DNA of 64,000 nucleotides from Trichuris trichiura (lineage: Eukaryota > Nematoda > Enoplea > Trichinellida > Trichuridae), in NCBI GenBank assembly GCA_037903355.1, contig JBAJFE010000035.1:496001-560000 (forward strand), written 5' to 3'. Each line of letters begins with the position of its first letter. Position 1 is the stretch's first letter. The translations under genes and the position numbers were made by a program. The notes under the pieces were generated by a model. That model was not told the DNA's origin. It saw nothing but the letters and a program-made list of their open reading frames with translations, and made no database searches. Below are positions 33,781 through 47,392 of the stretch, piece after piece.

Positions 33781-35033
33781 CGAAACGTGTGCGAGTTTCA
33801 AAAAGGCGGTACCCACTGGCAGCTTCCATTGAACGTCTTCTGCATCCGAGTAAGATGTAGCTAGCGCCTCTATCAGTGCGCATAGGGAAGGAAGCTGGCA
33901 TTGACTTCCCCATCTTCGTTTCCGCAGCTTCTGCTTCTGGAATTTCACGCATTCCTGCGTTCCATTGGCTGAAAGCAGAATGCATCAGTTAGCCAAGCAG
34001 TCCCTGGGCTAACTGGTTGATTCAGTTCGCTTTAAAGATGAAGTGCCAAATCAACACCAGGAGCCGTCATTTTTGCTGTGTTAGTAAGGACTCAAACTAA
34101 ACCGAGCTTCTCCATCAGTTCAGCCATGAGCGCTTCAAAGGCTTAAAGCGGGCATATGGCTTGCCCAAACGTAGAATATCCTATATGACTCACCGATATA
34201 GAACTCGAGTAACGAGTTCTGTCTGTTTGAAAGAGCTGAACGTCTTGCAAAGCTGCAAGACCGGGGATAAGGCGCTACCCTTCTCTTAGCGCTATTTTTT
34301 GCTTCTTTTACCCGTTCGATAACGCCCTGATCTCGTTGTTAGCGGTCCTACTAAGCGTTTGCCAACTAGGCGGAAGAAACTGTCTACCTCCACGATTTCG
34401 CTACAAACAATGGCCAAACTGTTTTTCTGAGCTATGTCTGCCCCTGAACATAGGGCTTGTTTCGGCTAGGCTTCATAAGGACAGAACATAATGCATCACG
34501 ACAAGAACCTACCATACCGCACCATCATCTTGTCTTACGCTTGCTAGCCACTTGTTTTCGCTTGGCTAAATTAGAACCTAAACTTAAGCATCATCTCGGC
34601 TTAAGAATTACAAGAAAGCAGAACAGAATGGCGTTCTTTCTTGACTACGAAGACAGGACAAGATGCCTAGCATGTTTTCTGGGAAGAAACTGCAGTTTGC
34701 GAGCTACAGTAGATTTTCGGAGCAGTGCGAAACATTACAAAATGAGTAAATAAATAGAAACGTTTGCTGTGTACACTGCTGTCCTTAACGTTAAACGACT
34801 TATAAAGGTTAAGCACAAACTTCGTAAAGCCATGCCCGTTTGAAGTTCTGTGTTCATTAAAAAGTTAAACACTGGAGATAATTGGGAAAGGGCATTGGCT
34901 GGCATTCTACAGATTTGTCATTTTAATGAGTTACTATACGCGCAGTTTAACTGACTGTCATCGCAGCTGTTTTTACATGGTAATCTATTATTTTTGGATA
35001 CAGCGCTGCCGCCGCAAAGCACATGTGTTAGGT
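33781..35033. other. Intergenic, no gene recognised
   Basis: Short frames at 33745-33985 (-) and 34457-34753 (+) have no recognisable protein. Another CCTAAACTTAAGC-type patch occurs near 34560. Confidence 0.45.
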
Positions 35034-35049
35034 GGCCCTGAAAAGGGCC
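35034..35049 (-). terminator. Histone mRNA 3' stem-loop (H3 copy 2)
   Basis: Minus strand GGCCCTTTTCAGGGCC, preceded by TGACCCCAAAC, 34 bp after the H3 stop. Confidence 0.97.
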
Positions 35050-35083
35050 GTTTGGGGTCAAAATAAGGAGGCAAAAAGTCTCC

Positions 35084-36537
<1,454 letters not shown>

Positions 36538-36705
36538 AACTTCAAAATGTCCTACCAGCGAATGGATGAACAAACTGTTACAAAAATAATGCATATCAGT
36601 TGGTTAGAGAATAATACAGATACAAGTATCGGTTGTTCTGCGTTATTCTCTAACAGCTTGCTCAACCATTCACAGGTAGGACATTTTGAAAACTACGTTC
36701 AGGAT
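36538..36705. repeat. Diverged palindrome of the hairpin-motif family
   Basis: Left AACTTCAAAATGTCCTACC and right GGTAGGACATTTTGAA are inverted. Internal segments resemble the inner arms of 30252-30591 (a GAATGGATGA block). The hairpin core at the centre is no longer recognisable. Confidence 0.7.
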
Positions 36706-37553
36706 GCGCGCAGATTAGAAAATCCATATACAAATAGAGCTGATAATAAATAATATGCAAAAGCAGAGAAGAAAGCTGACAAACAGGCCCTGACCGTACA
36801 GCAAATATTTAGTTGCAGGCTTCAAAAACGTTCTGCCTTTCTTGACGAAAGCTGATCATGAATAAATTAGATTTTTTACTTCTGAAAACAGTACACGGAA
36901 GACCTGAAAGCTATAAAAACGGAACGTCTCATTTTATCATCAGTTGTCAACAAAGGAAGAAAACTGTGCCAGCAATAACTCAATTGTTAGTTATCCCACT
37001 TTCGCAGCAGTATCTACCTCCCACTACATTTGCATGTAAGGAAGAATGCACGAGCAGCGAAACGTTATAACTACTTATAGCAAGGATAGAACCGGACTTG
37101 TGCATCCGTTAACCGTCGTTTCCATAACGTCTTTAATCGTTTGAACTCAAAGCCATTATTGTAATTTTTTTTATATTATCTTAATAAAGCAACCATTACC
37201 CTGCTATCTGTTGAAATTAGTTCACAGGTTAATTTTATGATTTTGCAGTGCTCCCTATGTTCCATCAACTTCGGTTTATCCTTCCCAACAGATCACCGCG
37301 AAATCTCGTTCATCTGTACCTCACTGTTGCACCAGAGAAGTTACTGTTTGAGATAACATTTTACTGTCTGTTGCGCTCGTTATTGCCTGTTACAAACTTG
37401 AACTTCCGTAATTCCTTGTGTAGTCCCCTGCTATCGCACTGCTTCGCTGCACTATTTAAGTTTTTACTTAATGCAAGATGTATTCATTATTTAAGCCTTT
37501 ATTTTCACAATGTGATGCTAAATAACTTCAAGTCGCTTTTATGTTTCTTCAAT
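36706..37553. other. Non-coding, no gene recognised
   Basis: Short frames at 36858-37070 and 37248-37565 show no recognisable family. AT-rich sequence. Confidence 0.45.
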
Positions 37554-37926
37554 TCATGTTTGTAAGGTCTTCTACGGCTTTTCCCGTTTTTTCGTTGCGC
37601 TGTTATCTGTAATTAAACTAAACAACTGCTCTACCAACGGATGGATGAGCCGTTATTAAGAAAAGTACAGATATCAACGCACTCAACTTTTTTATTGTTC
37701 AAAGCTTTCGGAAGCTTTCGGAACGAACTCCAGTTCCACCACCTCACTGACGACGGAACTAGAGCGTTCCGAAAGCTTTGAACAATAAAAAAGTTGAGTG
37801 CGTTGATATCTGTACTTTTCTTAATAACGGCTCATCCATCCGTTGGTAGAGCAGTTGTTTAGTTTAATTACAGATAACAGCACAACGAAAAAACGGGAAA
37901 AGCCGTAGAAGACCTTACAACCATGA
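37554..37926. repeat. Long palindrome, about 373 bp
   Basis: Outer arms TGTAAGGTCTTCTACGGC and reverse complement, one mismatch near the ends, centre near 37740. Inner arms include the GATGGATGAGCCGTTATTAA block shared with 58790. The right arm keeps a complete hairpin motif followed by AATAAAA; the left-arm copy is damaged. Confidence 0.88.
37747..37775 (+). other. Hammerhead-core-like hairpin motif
   Basis: CTGACGAC, fully paired stem GGAAC/GTTCC with loop TAGAGC, then GAAAG. AATAAA follows within 15 bp. Confidence 0.6.
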
Positions 37927-39494
37927 AAATTCAACCCGTTACAAAACATCCAGTTTTCAATTCATGTTGCTATTAATAACCTTTACTGCGAAATAGTTAC
38001 AGGCGGAAATCTGGCGACACAGATCCTGGACGCCTGTCGGACTTGTTTCGCGACTGCATTGTTTGACAGATGACCCGCACAGGGTCAGCACGAATTGAAT
38101 AGTCCCCCGCAGTTCTATAATGGTATTCTATTAATAGTACACCGTGAGATCAATTTCGAGGCTTTGTTTTTCGGCCTTAGAAGGCAGAAACGAAGGTCAA
38201 CTCACTAAGCAGCTTTGCTATGTCAACGAGAAGCGCATACCAATGCGTCATGTTGAGGTTCGTGTCTCAATTGCGTGGCATTTAATGATCACTTCCCGAC
38301 AGCAATGGCCGCATACGTTCGCGACGGCGTCGGCAAGTCTGAATTCTTGGCAAGAAGCCAAGTGTCAATCCTTCAGTGCAGTAAATCATTAATGTTACGG
38401 GAAATTTTCGTTTTCTCACGACAAAGAAGTGATTTACTGAGGCAAAAAAACGTTATGTTCTTCGTGTGCTTTTTAGTAGTCTCTCAGTGGCGTAAAAACA
38501 CCAAGTTTGTGGACTATGTGCAATTGAGTATTATCAAAATGGTCTCATTCTGAGCGAAAAACCTTTCTTAGAACACAAGCGACTTGACATTTCCAAAAAA
38601 ACGTGAGTTCAGTGAGCAGGTTTGCTATCTGCACGATCAAACTTTTACATCGTAGCTCACCTGTGGACTGTATACTATTTTAACACCATTGAAGATGGAT
38701 TTTTTTCTAACGGGTTCGGCCCCTTACAGTCCTATCTTCAAAGGAAAAGAGTAAGAACAGCCACTTTCAGGATCTGACTTGTACCGTCGTCACTTGTGAA
38801 AGTTCATTACGAAATGTTCAAACTTGTGTTCGATGCAGATGGAGTTATCGTGAAGAGAAAGAATTATTCACTCATGGAAATGGCTTAAAGGTAGATATGA
38901 CCAAGCGTGTAATTACAGGAGCCGTGAAGTGAATCTGCTCCGTAGTCCTAAGTATTCAAAATAAAGTAATACCGAACAGCACGAACAGTAGCTTCCCCCT
39001 AAACGCATTGTCATATTAAATTAGTGTAGTCACGAAAACGGTTTGCACGATGTTATAATCGCTGATGATGGCAACCTTAATAATTCCGTTCTTTCAAAAA
39101 TCAAAACTTGCTTAGCTCTATCTATACGATAAGATTTCATTCTGCATCAAAATAACTTATGGCCGTTAGCAGACTAAAAGTTACAAGCAAAAACTTCTCG
39201 GTAGTGATTGCCATACTGCAGTTGCAAAACGGAACAGTTCGGCAGCAAACGTGTTTTTGAAGGAACAGAAACCTCAGATGACAGTTAGCAACGCCAGCGT
39301 ACTCAAAACTTGAACTTATATTTTAAACGTTCTAGCTATTAGCTACAAAAGTTCCCGTTTTACCGCTGCATTTGCGACCAGTTACATCGCAGATTACCTC
39401 GCTGTTTTAAGATCAAATCAATTGTTGAGATACGCATTGCAATTTTACGCGCACTAATTTAAGCAGATTGCAGTTTGCGCCAGTAAAATTTAGT
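37927..39494. other. Intergenic, no gene recognised
   Basis: A copy of the dispersed TGAATTCTTGGCAA motif lies at about 38320-38370. GGTCTCATTC blocks near 38540 resemble ones near 16090. Frames at 38144-38553 overlap these repeats and look non-coding. Confidence 0.45.
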
Positions 39495-39510
39495 GGCCCT
39501 AAAAAGGGCC
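39495..39510 (-). terminator. Histone mRNA 3' stem-loop (H4)
   Basis: Minus strand GGCCCTTTTTAGGGCC, preceded by TGACCCCAAAC. The loop differs by one base from the other five. Confidence 0.97.
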
Positions 39511-39546
39511 GTTTGGGGTCAAAAGAGCTGCACATGCAGCAACCGT

Positions 39547-40247
<701 letters not shown>

Positions 40248-40320
40248 TTGAAAAATGTCTTTATTACGGATTGTCTCCCGTTGTGAAAATAACAAAGAGA
40301 TCTTAACTCTTCTTCCGGAG

Positions 40321-40350
40321 CTTTCGGGTTCTTTCGCGACCCGTCTTCAG
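40321..40350 (-). other. Hammerhead-core-like hairpin motif
   Basis: Minus strand: CTGAAGAC, stem GGGT/ACCC with loop CGCGAAAGA, then GAAAG. Confidence 0.6.
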
Positions 40351-40386
40351 CGGTGAGATTATTTGATTAGACACATAATCTCACCG

Positions 40387-40416
40387 CTGAAGACGGGTCG
40401 CGAAAGAACCCGAAAG
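40387..40416 (+). other. Hammerhead-core-like hairpin motif
   Basis: Exact inverted counterpart of 40321-40350 in the right arm of the palindrome. Confidence 0.6.
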
Positions 40417-40489
40417 CTCCGGAAGAAGAGTTAAGATCTCTTTGTTATTTTCACAACGGGACACAATCCGTAATAAAGACATTTTTCAA

Positions 40490-41969
40490 TATGAAAACTC
40501 ACATTCCCGTACAAAAACATCATGTTTTCAAGAATCTTGCTTTAAGTATGTTTAGCTATGTCATGTGGAATCTCATTACTTGCAGAGTGAGTTACGTAAC
40601 CTTCTGAACCAACGATGTTCTGTCATCAATATGTTGATCAATAGAGTAGTTTGCAGGGCAGGAAACGAAAAACATCAAAATACTGTAAACGTTTTAGTTT
40701 TCTTACTTTGCTTAGTATTCTCACCTGCGACTGCTGATCGATAATCAGGTTATCAATCATCAATTCCTTCCGCTCGAAACTACTGTTTGATTTTTCCGGT
40801 CCTACTCCAAGGATTAGACAATGAAAACTCTAGGGAACAACGACTTTAAGTACGGGTATTTGAAAACTGGACTTCTGGTAACGGGCGTTTAAGCTTTTAT
40901 TGGAAGGATGCGGTATGCAAGCCCGTTTGTTAGTAATCCGCTACTAAGAAAGAGGCTTACCATCTCTGCGTCCAGATAAAGTTTGGGTATATTAGATTCG
41001 ATATATCCTGTTTTATTAATGGAATGTCGCATTAGCCTATTAGCAAAACCAACATTTACAGCGACAAACGCTTGGCTTATTGCCAGGAATTCAAAACTTC
41101 CAGACGCCATGACGTGCTCGAAGGCGTCTGAACAACTGTGGGTCATTAGAAGTAACAATGAAATGCCATCGCCGACTGAATTGCATCTGCTGATCATGCG
41201 TGCATCGGTACAAGTTTGCATTCGTTCAATTACATGTTGACCTTGGTTCTTGAAGGCGAAGGTGGACGAATTGAGCTTTGTAACTTATCTCACAAAGAGC
41301 TATTAATAGAATACCATTATAGAACTGCGGGGGACTATTCAATTAATGCTGACCTGCGCAGGTCGTTCGTCAAACAACACGGTCGTAAAACAAATCTATA
41401 CGCTTTTAGAATTGCTATCGCCCAGTTTCGTCTTCTAACAGTTTTCAATTGAAAACTAATAACGCCAATTCGAAGTGGGGACACAAAGGTGCTTCTAAAA
41501 TTTCTCCGGTTTTGTACGACGTAATGATAAGATACCACAGGACGGCTCGAAAAAGTTTGGAATTTCAAATTCGTGCCAGTCACCAACCGGCACAGCAGTC
41601 AGCAAAAGCTCGTCAATAATGATAAAAGATTTCTCTTCCGATGGCTGCTTGCGCTAACGCAAGTATAAGAACTTTGCGAGCGGACTGCTCATCTGCGGAA
41701 TGCAAATCAATTTAGAGGCAACGCATGTGATTGCCAATAATGCTAACAAAGTCATAACGTTCAGCTTTATTTTTCTTGCCGAAGCAATTCATCAACTGAA
41801 TGTTTAATCTTGAGTACTATTGCTTTCCAGACAAACTTTATTCTCTCTTCAGAACTCATGTGAAAGCAGAGGTAAATGCTAGACTACCACAACTGAAGGG
41901 ATCGGAAGCATTGATTCATTCAACCAATATTCAACGCTTAGACGACGCTGCAAGAAAGAAAGTCTAGGT
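40490..41969. other. Non-coding, no gene recognised
   Basis: Holds a copy of the dispersed TTGCCAGGAATTCAAAAC motif at about 41060-41110. Frames at 40889-41586 overlap this repeat and were not accepted. Confidence 0.45.
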
Positions 41970-42165
41970 CAGTGTTTCTCAACGTGGGCCCTGGGGCCCC
42001 CCTGGGGGCCCTGGGAGATTTTAGGGGAGCCCTGGAAGCCAGGGGGGGGGCTGGAGGATAATGCGGCAGGATATTGTCCCAATAAACGGTGGGCCCTTAC
42101 AAGGCTTAGGGGGGCCCTGACAAGGCATAGGGGAACCCTGGGGCAAAAAAGGTTGAGAAACTATG
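41970..42165. mobile_element. hAT-type MITE (196 bp)
   Basis: Ends CAGTGTTTCTCAAC and GTTGAGAAACTATG, with a perfect 8-bp target duplication GTCTAGGT (41962-41969, 42166-42173). The interior is GGGCCC-rich and palindromic. It resembles 10273-10761 in style, but its termini differ. Confidence 0.88.
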
Positions 42166-44328
42166 GTCTAGGTTATTACGGTCTACGAGCCGGAGATGCA
42201 AGTGAATAAGCACTCGAATACGTGTACGAATGATGGTCAGTTAGAATTCATAAATGGTAGAGAGCAGTGGAAACTCTAAAAGCACACATTAATCCTCAAG
42301 CAAAGACTCATCTAACTAGACTGCTTCCTGTAGAAGATGAATATACTCAATTGGCTGTTTTCTTACTTATTCTTATTCAACTGTCAAAGATTAAGAAAAA
42401 TGAGGTCTACAAATCAAAGCTTAAGTCACTATCGGTGCCTTAAATGAGTAGGAGTCTTTCGGTTGCGGTTTTGAATGTATAGGAATAAAAGATCCACTTG
42501 TTCGTTGCAGTTATTTGTATATGAAGGAAAGCAGATGACAGTTTTTTTATATTTTTAAAAATCATCTGGACTAACCGCAACTGAGGGCCATTAGAATAAT
42601 CGACATTAGGAAAGTCAGATGACTTTTCGATAGTTTTTTTTTAATTTCTACTTCATTGTTTGTAAAGTTTGTTTCTCAAACATGGTTTTTAGGTTTAAAA
42701 AAATTATTACAATTTGAACACACGGAATGCTGGACTTTTTGTAACGGATTTTACATACAGTGTGAGAGATTGGTTTCGGTTTTGGATAAAGTTTAAAACT
42801 TCTTACGTGCTTTACAAATGTCCGTTTCCCTGCCGATGCTGATTCGGATAAATTTTTGAAGTGTGCTCACTTGTATGAAAACGTCCCAGAACTGCAAAAC
42901 TTTAGTGGATCAAGAGAAAAGCAACACAAGACGTTCAAGCACCAGCAGAATGGATCTACACTACGTTTTGTTGAAAAAGATCGAAACGACGTCACTTTTT
43001 ACATTCAGACGATACGAGAACTTGGTTTTATAGATCATATGAATAGTTGCAACACGTTGACTTAAAGCGGGCCACAAGAACGGCCTTTCTTATCGTACTC
43101 TCGGAAATGATCTTATTCGAAAACTCGTCCTTTCCAGTCGTAGCCTCTACTTGGGCGTTTGTTACAATTGGGTTTTGATATTCTGTTTCCTGTCTTTATC
43201 AGTCTTTCTACATTTCCGACGGCAATGAGTTGCCTTTAGTGGTAAAACAAACGAATTTCACACTCTCTGTTTTACCGCCGAAGACAGATTAAGATTTGAC
43301 CCAAAAGTTCCGGCACTACAACTGATTTTAAAAAACGAGTGACTCCGTAAACCACACTACAATGTCGCCAATGTAGAAGAATCACAAAGAGTGCCCCACG
43401 GAACAGAAACGAACCATCTGAGCGTTTGTTGTTACTTTGACCGATAAACGCAGCAGCTGCGACGAATGCTTGGCTGGTTGCCAAGAATCCATAAAAGATA
43501 GACGCCAGAGGCATGTTTGCGTTCGCTTCAGCAGATGGTCACGTCAGTCTAAGACAAAGGAACAGCCAGAAAATAGGGCACTAGCGTTAGCCGTAGGTCA
43601 AACGGACTTGCGTGGGCGCCATTGTAACAGTGGAACATATTCGACCTTTATCGAATTTCCCGACGACCAGGTGCGCAACGTTCTTGCGGACAAAGGAAAT
43701 AACAGCTGTTACGGAGACAATTCTTTACTAAAACAGGAAATGCGCGTATTTGTCGTTAGTATAGTTTGCTTAGTGAGCCAATCGAATAATTTTTGCAAAC
43801 TGTCCACTGCTGCAAAGGACTTTTTTTTAACGTGCACACGCTTTACTGACGGGCACAGCTTTCCGTTGAATGTGCTATTAGCATCTAGACATCGCAGATG
43901 TTTACATTAATTTCTCGAAGACCTTTTTCTTATAAAAGCAAACGGAAAACACTAGTTTTCCATAGTTCGGCGGAAATTATTTGTTCAGTTTTTAGTTAAA
44001 CAAAGAACGGCAGATCAGATGACATTCAAATTGTTCTCACTTCAACGGTACTTCTGCTGAACCAAAACGTTTCGGTTAGAACTACAAGTTACAAAGTTAC
44101 ACAAACCACCTTTACGCCAGTAGCAACGCCAACGGCTATTAATCGCATCAAATTCGATAGCGCATTCGCTGTACCTTACATAAAGCAAGGGCAATTTAAG
44201 AATTCTGTAACGACGCCTTATCACTCACATCGAAATTTCGCCGCGCTCTTTAACCGTGTAGATTACTTTGAGTTCAATTACTAAACAGAGTAACAATTTT
44301 TTACGCGCACTGTTGCGTACAATTTAGT
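42166..44328. other. Intergenic, decayed repeats only
   Basis: 43278-43308 is a degenerate hairpin motif (CCGAAGAC...CAAAAG). The dispersed TTGCCAAGAATCC motif is at 43460-43515. 43540-43720 resembles 46000-46180. The 157-codon frame at 43437-43910 runs through these repeats and is not accepted as a gene. Confidence 0.5.
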
Positions 44329-44344
44329 GGCCCTGAAAAGGGCC
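44329..44344 (-). terminator. Histone mRNA 3' stem-loop (H2A)
   Basis: Minus strand GGCCCTTTTCAGGGCC, preceded by TGACCCAAAAC (one base different from the other genes), 28 bp after the H2A stop. Confidence 0.97.
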
Positions 44345-44372
44345 GTTTTGGGTCAAATGAAAGAACTGATTC

Positions 44373-44759
44373 TCAGTCCTTCTTGGAAGCCTTCAACTCA
44401 GTTTTCTTTGGGAGAAGGCTTGCTTGAATATTCGGCAACACGCCACCCTGAGCGATCGTCACTCCTTTGAGGAACTTGCTCAGTTCTTCGTCATTTCGGA
44501 TGGCCAACTGCAAATGACGTGGGATAATCCTTGTCTTCTTGTTGTCACGAGCTGCATTGCCAGCCAATTCCAAAACTTCAGCTGTCAAGTATTCTATGAC
44601 GGCGGCAAGGTATACTGGAGCGCCGGCTCCAATTCGTTCAGCATAGTTTCCTCGTCGAAGCAAACGATGAATACGCCCAACGGGAAACTGCAGTCCAGCT
44701 CTGCTGCTTCGGCTCTTCGACTTGCCTTTTACCTTTCCGCCTTTACCACGACCAGTCAT
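44373..44759 (-). CDS. Histone H2A
   Basis: Intronless, 128 codons plus stop. The start is set at [16 protein letters not shown] (ATG 44757-44759); 29 upstream in-frame codons are promoter or leader. The H2A fold is clear: [22 protein letters not shown], then the acidic patch [18 protein letters not shown], the docking segment and [15 protein letters not shown]. Both the L1 loop and the C-terminus are of canonical rather than H2A.Z or macroH2A type, and no SQE motif is present, so it is not H2A.X. It is transcribed away from H2B, sharing a 208-bp intergenic promoter. Confidence 0.97.
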   Translation of the reverse strand: MTGRGKGGKVKGKSKSRSSRAGLQFPVGRIHRLLRRGNYAERIGAGAPVYLAAVIEYLTAEVLELAGNAARDNKKTRIIPRHLQLAIRNDEELSKFLKGVTIAQGGVLPNIQASLLPKKTELKASKKD

Positions 44760-44967
44760 AATTTCAGAACTTCCAACAAACTTATTAAAAGCTATGAATG
44801 ACCATCGGCCAGATGTAGTCATTAAGTAACCTCGCAAATATGTCACTCGACCGCTCTTGGCTCGCAGTCGAGCCGCGATTGGTCAACGCTGAGCTGTTTA
44901 CCCTGCCACTCGACTATTTAATGCCCTATCGGAGGGGTAAACGTCATTTGTGATTGCTTAGTTCGGA
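44760..44967. promoter_or_regulatory. Bidirectional H2A/H2B promoter
   Basis: 208 bp between the two start codons. It contains ATTGG (reverse CCAAT) at 44878-44882, TATTTAA at 44915-44921 serving H2B, and an AT-rich CATATTTGCG-type element on the minus strand near 44840 for H2A. Two CACTCGAC repeats lie either side of the CCAAT box and may be histone-specific sites. Confidence 0.7.
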
Positions 44968-45339
44968 ATGGCTGGTAAAGCAGTTGTGAAAGGCGTTAAG
45001 AAAGCCGGCAAAGCGCAGAAAGTTTCGAAGGGTGGTGACAAGAAGAGAAGGAAGTCAAGGAAGGAATCATTCGCGACGTACATCTACAAGGTTCTCAAGC
45101 AAGTTCATCCCGACACAGGAATCAGTAGCAAAGCGATGTCAATAATGAATAGCTTTGTGAATGATGTGTTCGATCGAATTGGTGCCGAGGCATCTCGCCT
45201 GGCTCATTACAATAACCGACACACGATCAGTTCAAGAGAGATCCAAACCGCCGTCCGTCTTTTGCTTCCTGGAGAGCTGAGCAAGCATGCTGTCAGCGAA
45301 GGAACAAAGGCGGTGACCAAGTACACCAGCGCTAAGTAG
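44968..45339 (+). CDS. Histone H2B
   Basis: Intronless, 123 codons plus stop. A lysine-rich tail ([19 protein letters not shown]) is followed by the H2B fold: [39 protein letters not shown], the [20 protein letters not shown] helix and the C-terminal AVTKYTSAK. The C-terminal lysine of VTKYTS is the usual ubiquitylation site and is intact. It forms a divergent pair with H2A. The 3' stem-loop follows 34 bp after the stop. Confidence 0.97.
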   Translation: MAGKAVVKGVKKAGKAQKVSKGGDKKRRKSRKESFATYIYKVLKQVHPDTGISSKAMSIMNSFVNDVFDRIGAEASRLAHYNNRHTISSREIQTAVRLLLPGELSKHAVSEGTKAVTKYTSAK

Positions 45340-45373
45340 GCGGCAACACGATTGCTGCCTTGTGACCCCAAAC

Positions 45374-45389
45374 GGCCCTTTTCAGGGCC
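45374..45389 (+). terminator. Histone mRNA 3' stem-loop (H2B)
   Basis: GGCCCTTTTCAGGGCC preceded by TGACCCCAAAC and followed by ACCAAA. Confidence 0.97.
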
Positions 45390-46196
45390 ACCAAATTAAA
45401 CGCAACAAAGTGCGCAGCTTTTGCAGTTTTTAGCTGCAGCGTAAACCTGTGATACTCCAAGCGCGAGCGATTTTCACCTACGTAGCCCTAGCTCAGCTCG
45501 AGCGAGTGTGAGCAGTCTCAAATACTCTGTGAGGTGGTCGCGGCTTGGCTTAAAGTCAGCAGGAATCCTAGTCTGGTCTAGTTGAAAACTTTAAGGGGCG
45601 GCATTTTTTGTTTACAGCAACAGAAAGACGTTTCATAGCTGTGAAGTCCAGTGCACGTTAACATACTGTAACGGAGGTATAACGGTTTATTTGTACGAAA
45701 TAAAAACTGAAAAGCTTGAACTTCAGCAAGTGAGAATGCTATTTGTCTTTATTCTCTCGTTCTTTTTGTTCCCTTACCGTATAGCAGTTTGACTGATAGG
45801 TTGTCAAGGGTGACACATACAAAAAATATCTGAAAAGGTTTGTACTGCTGTTTGCCTCAACGCAGCGGTGTAAGCTATAGGGAATTGCCGTTTTGCAATT
45901 CAGTGTCCTAAGGGGTACCGGCGTTTCGTAAAATGGCAGTGTATAGGTTTTGTATTTCTGATCGATGTCGGAAAAACATTTTAGAAAATCTGAGCGACTG
46001 CTGCCATTGACTTAACGCAAAGGAGCAGCAGAGAATTAGGGCACCAACACCAGAGCATAGGTCAAACGCACACATGCAGAAATCGCATCAAAACGACTGA
46101 ATATCGATTGACCTTTGCTACGTTTGCAGTCCGTCAGGAGGTAAACCGGATCATTGTCGCAAGGAACCGCTTTCAACATCGCGGGCGGGGATAGTG
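45390..46196. other. Non-coding, decayed repeat
   Basis: 46000-46180 resembles 43540-43720, and 46145-46185 resembles 29080-29120. No gene was seen. Confidence 0.45.
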
Positions 46197-46527
46197 CACT
46201 GGAACCTCCAAAGTTGACCTCTATATGTCGTCTGCTTCCCTAAGTTGACCGAATTTTGACCAGTTGGTTTGTCCGCACGTTAATAAGCGCGAGGACAACC
46301 TCTGTTAAGCGGAAAGTTGACCGCTTTAGCCGTGACGTGGTATTTGGACGCAATGCTAGTTTGCTCTCTTTAGCTCTTGTTCGCTCTGGCCGGTCTGTTG
46401 ACTGGTCAACTTACGGCGGTTCAACTGCAATCTATTCAGGCGAGCCACTTATTACCCACAGCCTCCCTAGCTGACCACTTGCCTATGTTGACCAGTCTTG
46501 CCCAGTCAATTTATGGAGGTTCAACTC
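46197..46527. mobile_element. pogo/Tigger-type MITE (about 330 bp)
   Basis: The left end CACTGGAACCTCCAAAGTTGACC and the right end (reads TAGAGTTGAACCTCCATAAATTGAC on the other strand) are similar inverted termini. GTTGACC blocks recur through the interior. Non-coding. Confidence 0.6.
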
Positions 46528-47258
46528 TATTATATCTACTGCGATTCATGTTGAATGTCCCTTAATGGCCTGCTCTCTTTATAATGTGCAATTTTTATGC
46601 ACTGCAGCACAAGAGCTAAAGCAAGAACAACTACGTTTTTCTTTCCCTGTTTCTACTTAGCATAAGCAAAATGCTGTACCCTGTCACAGCCCAGCAAGTT
46701 CAACTAAAGATGGCATTCACTTACCGTTATGGCCGCGTCAAAACAGCCGTAACAAAGAATAGAAAAGAACGGAACCGGCGGCGGCTTGCTCTGACGATGA
46801 ATTGTTCCGCATCGACTTGTCCCAGCGGCGAGTTGACTGCAATGAGTTGCCGTGCTTCAAGCTGTCCCCGCGGTCAGTTGTCCCAGAGACGAGTTGTTCC
46901 GGTGTTTGGCGGCGGCGAATTGTCCTGTACCCCTGTCAGCTGCTCTATTTCTTAAACAAAATGTAGTAACAGAAATAGATGCTATTTGGATGCATTACCA
47001 GGAAATCTTTTTGTTCACCTTTTTGTAAGAGCTTTCGTTTTATCCATCTATGCCCCGCACTTCCCATCAACTAGCATCTAATATAATTTCCATTGAAGTT
47101 GACAGCGAATCTGCTCTGATCAATTTCAGGCAGCCTAACGATGATTCCGTCAACGATGCAATAATTTCTTTTCTTTGTAATTATCGCCGTAGAACGTACT
47201 AGGCAAACTGCGCTGGTTATGATGCATCGCAGAAGTAACCTGTATAGGAGGATCACAG
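46528..47258. other. Non-coding, short degenerate repeats
   Basis: 46800-46945 contains several imperfect copies of a GTCCC.GCGGCGAGTTG-like word. They may be terminal sequence of a decayed element. No gene was seen. Confidence 0.4.
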
Positions 47259-47392
47259 GTCAGCGTCTTCTGTTGGCACGATTAAGAAGCAGCATTGACA
47301 CTGTTCGGCAACAGTTACCTTAACGAGACGCTTATCGTTACCAAAAAAGCATTGAGCTGTTCATACGAGGACTTCGCTTCAATCTATTTGTT
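47259..47392 (+). pseudogene. Histone H3 relic (central part)
   Basis: The DNA aligns with the H3 genes from codon ~28 to ~71: TCTTCTGTTGGCACGATTAA corresponds to the SVGxIK region, and TATCGTTACCAAAAAAGCA to RRYQKS, then ATACGAGGACTTC to IRRLP. It contains in-frame stops and at least one indel. Neither the N-terminal tail nor the C-terminal half was found. It has no stem-loop. It represents an old extra H3 copy between the H2A/H2B pair and the second duplicated H3. Confidence 0.75.

Larger units (their letters stand above)
40248..40489. repeat. Long palindrome, 242 bp (114-bp arms, 14-bp loop)
   Basis: Arms 40248-40361 and 40376-40489 are nearly exact reverse complements. Each carries the hairpin motif adjacent to the central loop. 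TAATAAAGACATTTTTC lies at the outer end of the right arm, a block shared with the half element near 59390. Confidence 0.93.

Noticed and set aside
43437..43910. 157-codon open frame as a gene
   Set aside because: It crosses two dispersed repeats and has no recognisable domain or conserved start context.
46800..46945. Minisatellite
   Set aside because: Copies of the GCGGCGAGTTG-like word are too few and too irregular in spacing to call a tandem array.
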